A DNA stretch of 64,000 bases from Ovis canadensis (lineage: Eukaryota > Chordata > Mammalia > Artiodactyla > Bovidae): contig NC_091247.1 in the NCBI RefSeq assembly GCF_042477335.2, forward strand, positions 40,909,501 through 40,973,500, in the 5' to 3' direction. The position numbers and the translations under genes are program-made. Positions within the stretch are counted from its first letter, which is position 1; each line of letters opens with the position of its first letter. Below are positions 59,003-64,000 of this stretch, piece after piece. Under the pieces are notes generated by a model that was not told the DNA's origin, searched no databases, and was given only the letters and a program-made list of their open reading frames with translations.

Positions 59003-60674
59003 AGAATCCATTTAAAGATGGACTTGAGAGCTAAAAAATCATAGTGATTCATTTGAACCTGAGACAAATTATAGTGGGCACTGGCTGTCATTTGAAATCA
59101 TTTTTTGAAAACTTTTCATGGCTCAATATTTTGTAAATACCCAAAAGTTTAGAAAATATGGACCATATTTTTTGCCTTTCCTGCCCATAATCCAGGATCA
59201 CCTCTGTTTTACCAGTTTCCTCAATTTCCTTACCTCTCAACTGGCCAGTACATTTTCCTTGCTGGACTCAAATTTTGGATCAACCATGCACTAGCTCTCT
59301 TAGTTTCTACCTCTGAGTTATTATATTGGAGAGGTTCCCAACTGTGCCACAAATTATCTGTAGTCCCCGGGAGCTTTGAATGTCACATGATAAAGTGACA
59401 AATCTCAATGAATAGGAGAATTCGTGCTTTTGTCCTCCAAAATAGAGATTCCAAAGTTCTATCACTTTCTATAAAAGAATATAAAGAAAATTAAGAGAAA
59501 TGATGAGTTTAATTACTAAGAATGGGCTTATGATAAATCTTACCTAAAATTTTATAATGGAATAAATAAGATATAAATGTTTCAGCAATCACTCTATAGT
59601 ACTCAACGTGCTTCCTGAAATCTTCGCCACAATGAAGATAATAAATACAACCATCACCCCCCAAAGTTTCCTGTCCTCCTTTGTATTACTTTTGTTTGTA
59701 ATTACATAAGTTTATATATTGATAATTCACCTGTGATTAATGGTTGAGTTTAACAATCAGCTCACAAAATTCCTGAAAATTTAATACTCAGCTCTTGAGA
59801 GCTCCTCTGAGTTGGTTAGAGCATACCACTGATTTCCTTATGTCTTGTGCTCCTTTTTCCAGTTTAAGTAACCTCATTTCCTTCAGCATTTCCTCATCTT
59901 GCTTATTTTTTCAAACTTTTCATCAATTTTAAGCCTTTCAATTCAGTGATTGCTCTCAGAAGTGGACTCCGAGGACCCTACACATAGGTTACAGGCTTAA
60001 AAAATGAAACCAAGCTGTTTAAATGTTGTAGGAAAAGAAAGCCTGGGGCAACTTACTAGGGCTAAGAAATTAGAAAGTCGCTGTGAAAGGGAGCTCAACC
60101 TGGGAGGAAACACTTTCTGAGTGACCAGTATGGAGGTCAGTCTGAGGAAACATAGGAGAAAGCAGAGCAAGTTATTCAGATACTGGAGTGGGCCATATAT
60201 TTGTACACAGTGCTTTCTGCAGGTACTGCTTAGCAGTACCACTCACTGAATTCAACCTATCCATCACTGCAGGTACCAGCCCCCCACTGGATCTGTATCT
60301 ACCCAGGAATAATATCTGTGGGTGTCATAGAGGTGACTTTAAAAGATATTTTTCTGTTTTGTTTTAAGAGAAACCTTAGGGGGAAAATCTGAACTGCCCC
60401 CAAATGTCTTATTCTGGGTTAATAACAATCTTTTCTCCTGGCTGTAATGAAATTTAGTTGCCATCCATGTGTTTTCACACTTTTGGGTACCAGGAGGATG
60501 GCCTGATTTTAAAGAATGCCCTTCATTCTTCTTCAAGCATCAGGATCTGCATCATTCACCCTGACACCATAAATTTAAAACACTTCTAAACTGCATCTGA
60601 GACTATCACAAAGTTCTTTATTTTACAGTGAAAAATAAAGTCTTAATATTTTTACTACTGTTAACAGTGTTTAC
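59003..60674. other. Intergenic sequence, nothing recognised
   Basis: No supported gene. Short minus frames at 59997-60242 and 60339-60536 have no family features or splice context. Confidence 0.4.
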
Positions 60675-60954
60675 GGAGAAGGCAAAGGGAACCCACTCCA
60701 GTACTCTTGCCTGGAAAATCCCATGGATGGAGGAGCCTGGTAGGCTGCAGTCCATGGGGTCGCTAGGAGTCAGACACGACTGAGCGACTTCATTTTCACT
60801 TTTCACTTTCACTCATTGGAGAAGGAAATGGCAACCCACTCCAGTATTCTTGCCTGGAAAATCCCAGGGACGGGGAAGCCTGGTGGGCTGCCGTCTATGG
60901 GGTTGCACAGAGTCGGACACGACTGAAGCGACTTAGCAGCAGCAGCAGCAACAG
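60675..60954 (+). mobile_element. BOV-A2 SINE, plus strand
   Basis: Two Bov-A units (gagaaggcaaagggaaccca and gagaaggaaatggcaaccca) joined by a cacttttcactttcac linker, with a (gca)n tail. aacagtgttta flanks both sides (about 60664-60674 and 60955-60965). Confidence 0.94.
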
Positions 60955-61569
60955 CAACAGTGTTTAAGTTAGTCTAGCCAAGTGCATCCTTAGAGATGCT
61001 TGCAATGTCCTAGATACAAATGTTTCTTTTGGTGGATGGTTATTTATATAGAATCTTCTGGTTAGAGCTGAAAATGGCTTTTGATTGTGTAGGGATGAAA
61101 TTACGGCATTGAAAACATTAAAATTTTAAATAACTTTTAGATCAGTTTGAATATGAAAGGATAGACAAGAAGGTAGTTAAATTGCAAAGTCTATGTTACA
61201 AAACTAACTCTGCTCATGTTGATTCAGTTCCCAGTTTAAGAAAATTTTCCTTTCAACAGGGTTTTTCCTGTCTTTCAGACTACTGGAAAAAATGATTGGC
61301 GTATTTCATATGAATGTAGCTTTGGTCTAGTATCAATAATCTGGGTAACAGTGTTAGAGGAAAGTGAGCCCTGGGGGTTGTCATCTCATAGGCAAGAAAC
61401 TTAAGGAAAACATAGATACATTTATTCTGCTGTTGAACTATTTTCGTAAGCCTGTTACCATGGCTTCTAAGTATATCAACAGGAAGGCCCCTTTACCTGC
61501 TACTCTGGCTTTTCCAAACGCATGTTGACCTCAAAGCGCTCATTATTTAAAATATAAGGTGTGGAAGAG

Positions 61570-61690
61570 CAACCAGGTATCACCGGGGAGCTTGTTAGAA
61601 ATGCAGAACCTGTCCCCAGACCTGCTGAATCAGAATCTGCATGGTTACAAGATCCCCAGGTCATTCATGATCACGGTAAGTTTCAGAGGT
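61570..61690 (+). mobile_element. MER5-like hAT-Charlie fragment
   Basis: gggagcttgttagaaatgca, cccagacctgctgaatcaga and atctgcatggttacaagatc follow the well-known MER5A-type consensus. Recalled, not searched. Confidence 0.6.
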
Positions 61691-61829
61691 GATTATCTGT
61701 AGGGAATTTTGATCCACAATGATGAATGTCTTCTCTTTAAATTTCCAACTTACCTTCAGTCTATTCTATATAATTTATGTTTCTCAGTAATTATTGGACA
61801 TATGTGAGTCCCATTTCCCTCACAAATTT

Positions 61830-62040
61830 GTGATCTTCTAGACCAGGGAAAATCCTATAAAAGGCCACATGGTAAATATTTTAGGCTTTGGCAGGCCATA
61901 TACTATCTTAGTTGTATGTTCTTTGGGGACTTGTTTACTCTTTGAAAACCATTCTAGGTAGAGAACTATACCAAAACAGGTCCCAGGCTACATTTGGTCG
62001 ATGGGTAGTGATTTGCCCACCCCTGTCCCAGATGGCAGGG
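61830..62040. mobile_element. Old hAT-Charlie-like remnant (same family as 40.5 kb)
   Basis: aaaggccacatggtaaatat, ttttaggctttggcaggcca, ggctacatttggtcgatggg, gcccacccctgtcccagat: the two ends of the same consensus as the 40463-40730 remnant, with its middle lost. Confidence 0.55.
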
Positions 62041-62056
62041 CCAGAATTATATGCTG

Positions 62057-62253
62057 GGCTTCTGTGGTGGCTCAGATGGTAAAGAATCTGCCTGCAGTGC
62101 AGAACATCTGGGTTCAATCCCAGGGTCAGGAAGATCTCCTGGAGAAGGAAATGGCAACTTGCTCTAGTATTCTTGCCTGGAAAATCCCATGGACAGAGGA
62201 GCCTGGTGGGCCGCAGTGTTAGACATGATTGAGTGACTAACACTTCCACTTCT
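62057..62253 (+). mobile_element. Bov-tA SINE, plus strand
   Basis: gggcttctgtggtggctcag head, gttcaatcccagggtcagga, aaatcccatggacagaggag and a gattgagtgactaacacttc end. Confidence 0.92.
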
Positions 62254-63315
62254 TGGTATAGTGCTAACAGTTATGGAAGGTTACAATCAATATTATTCAG
62301 TGATTTGTTAAAGTCATTTCATATTCCCTTCTGCCTCATGTTCTAAAATATTTTGAGGTATGGCTTTAGGAAAAGTTATGAAAAATTATCTGAATATTAT
62401 TTTAAAATGTGTTTTCATACTTTAGAAATAAACTTTAATAAGAATAGATTTCAAATAATCTTATATGAAGTTTTTCTTTTCTTATTGATGTCAAGATGTA
62501 AAACTAAACCACGAGTCCTCACTCAGCAAAATAATATAATCCATAATTTTTCATTAAGACCATACTGGTAAAGAAATGTCACATTTATTACAACCTAATA
62601 AAAATAACAATTGATAGCAAAAAAAAATAAATATGCCATAGTAGTTAGTTTAAATATTTTTTGGCAATACCTATTTTGTGACTTGACCATAGTATTATTC
62701 TTTAGTCTCTAAGTGTTAGATTGCAATTTCATATCGTTGCGAAGCATCCCCTGTGTTTAAAGTATAATCCATAAGGATTAGCTCCTCGATTTCACTAATA
62801 TTTAATAATTCAAACAGTATTAGCAAGAAAGGAATGAAAAAACCTTCCAGGAAAATCCACAGCATAACATATATTACATACACACACACACAAATACACA
62901 AAAATATGTTTACCTGGGTTACTGCTCCAGGCAATGTTGAGAAAGAAATGGGTTTTCTATTTAGGTTGATATTTTCTGGAGGGTTTTTTCTTTGACCCTT
63001 ATAAGAAAAACCAGGACTAAGTTATTTTAAAACCAGAAAAATGTAGTTTTCCTGGTGGTAAAGGCCAAAAAACATTACTGTTATATAGCGTATACATTGT
63101 TTCTTTTATTTAAATCAAAAGAACTAGCCTGTGTTTGAAGATCTTAATTTAATTGACTATACAGAACACATTTAAAATTGTGAAAACATTTGTTATTAAT
63201 TTGATAAATAATTTTTCTTAAGATACTCTTCATCTACAGAGAAAGAGATTGTGTAATATTCAAGATTTAAAAGTGGATTATTGGGTTTCTAATAATTCCG
63301 AAAGTGCATTATTAT
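62254..63315. other. Intergenic sequence, nothing recognised
   Basis: AT-rich with a short (ca)n run near 62879-62893. No supported gene or repeat. Confidence 0.4.
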
Positions 63316-63625
63316 GGGGTTTCCCTGCTGGCTCAGTGGTAAAGAATATGCCTGTCAATGCCCGAAACACAGGTTCAGTCCCTGGTCCGAGAAAATACCA
63401 CATGCCTCGAAGCAAACAAGCCAGTATACCACAACGACTGAGCTTGCGCTCTAGAGCGCAGCAGCCACAACTACCGAAGCCTGCACGCTGTGGAGCCTGT
63501 GCTCTGCAACATGAGAAGCTGCGGCAATGAGAAACTTGCGCACCGTAACTAGAAAATAGCCCCTGTTCACCGTAACTAGGGAAAGGCTGTGCAGCAGTGA
63601 ACACTCAGCACAGCCAAAAATAAAT
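63316..63625 (+). mobile_element. CHR-2-type SINE, plus strand
   Basis: ggtttccctgctggctcagt head with gttcagtccctggtccgaga, then the CHR-2 body (cacatgcctcgaagcaaaca, gcagccacaactaccgaagc) and a gccaaaaataaataaatgaa tail. Overlapping frames on both strands are SINE artefacts. Confidence 0.8.
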
Positions 63626-63725
63626 AAATGAACAAATAAGAAAAAATTTAAGTGGACTATTTGTGTTCCTATCTTTTTAAGCTTAGGGTTCACTTGATAC
63701 ATTCATAAAACGAAAGTCTTCAGGT

Positions 63726-63907
63726 TGCTGCTGCTGCTGCTGCTAAGTCGCTTCAGTCATGTTGAACTCTGTGCGACCCCATAGACGGCAGCCCACCAGG
63801 CTCCTCTGTCCCTGGGATTCTCCAGGCAAGAACACTGGAGTGGGTTGTCATTTCCTTCTCCAATGCATGAAACTGAAAAGTGAAAGTGAAGTCGCTCAGT
63901 CATGTCT
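63726..63907 (-). mobile_element. BOV-A2 SINE part, minus strand
   Basis: (gct)n, aagtcgcttcagtcatgttg, gacggcagcccaccaggctc, agaacactggagtgggttgt, then the aagtgaaagtgaagtcgctc linker and the first bases of the second unit, where it stops. Confidence 0.92.
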
Positions 63908-63934
63908 GATATGCTTTAACAATAGTTAATAGCT

Positions 63935-64000
63935 AATCCCACTCCAGGGTTCTTGCCTGGAGAATCCCAGGGATGGGGGAGCCTGGTGGGCTGCCGTCTA
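63935..64000 (+). mobile_element. Bov-A SINE fragment, plus strand, cut by window end
   Basis: cccactccagggttcttgcc, gagaatcccagggatggggg, gagcctggtgggctgccgtc. Opposite in orientation to the BOV-A2 just before it. Confidence 0.88.

Larger units (their letters stand above)
60966..62056. other. Intergenic, with two old DNA-transposon remnants
   Basis: Contains the MER5-like fragment at 61570-61690 and the hAT-type remnant at 61830-62040 listed separately. Otherwise unremarkable. Confidence 0.45.

Noticed and set aside
63249..63604. Overlapping frames on both strands near 63.4 kb
   Set aside because: They lie in a CHR-2-type SINE.
1..64000. CRISPR arrays, operons, phage or bacterial defence systems
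   Set aside because: Nothing of the kind; repeats here are dispersed mammalian transposons and the only gene is a spliced vertebrate gene.

Overview
The window is nuclear DNA from a ruminant, most likely a bovid. This rests on many BovB (RTE-clade) LINE copies together with Bov-tA and BOV-A2 tRNA/BovB-derived SINEs, CHR-type SINEs, L1 fragments and an AT-rich background. I see nothing prokaryotic and no CRISPR array. The exact species cannot be read from the sequence.

There is one convincing protein-coding gene: ETAA1 (Ewing tumour-associated antigen 1, an RPA-binding activator of the ATR kinase), on the minus strand from a CpG-rich promoter near 51.6-51.8 kb to a stop codon at 38,129. I could place all six coding exons with GT/AG junctions and matching phases: 51601-51379, 50190-50062, 49797-49721, 45850-45738, 45487-43446 and 38256-38129. 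They total 2712 nt and encode 903 residues. The ATR-activating region with its tryptophan (position 107), the central acidic RPA-binding motif (about 604-624) and the C-terminal RPA-binding helix (about 871-892) are all present and in frame.

Layout: 1-37.6 kb is intergenic and dominated by repeats. BovB copies lie in both orientations (largest at 0.8-2.3, 16.4-18.7, 21.6-22.6, 25.9-27.8 and 34.1-35.4 kb). It also holds L1 tails (28.6-31.3 kb), a 110-bp mariner-type element (32.7 kb), a probable minus-strand retroviral LTR (5.9-6.8 kb) and many SINEs. 37.6-51.8 kb is ETAA1 with SINE-rich introns. 51.9-64 kb is intergenic again: an old L1 (about 52.1-54.0 kb), a probable LTR remnant (54.2-55.1 kb), a BovB copy (57.6-59.0 kb), BOV-A2, CHR and hAT-type remnants.

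The most unusual signals are structural. A near-identical 98-bp segment from 4295-4392 is also found inside a broken SINE at 3559-3656, which looks like a templated insertion. One BovB copy is chimeric (16.4-18.7 kb). About 450 bp of unassigned DNA splits an old L1-type tail near 28 kb. Two SINEs with clean target-site duplications sit in ETAA1 intron 3. I found no new multi-gene system. Most long reading frames outside ETAA1 are decayed BovB reverse transcriptase or its antisense shadow.
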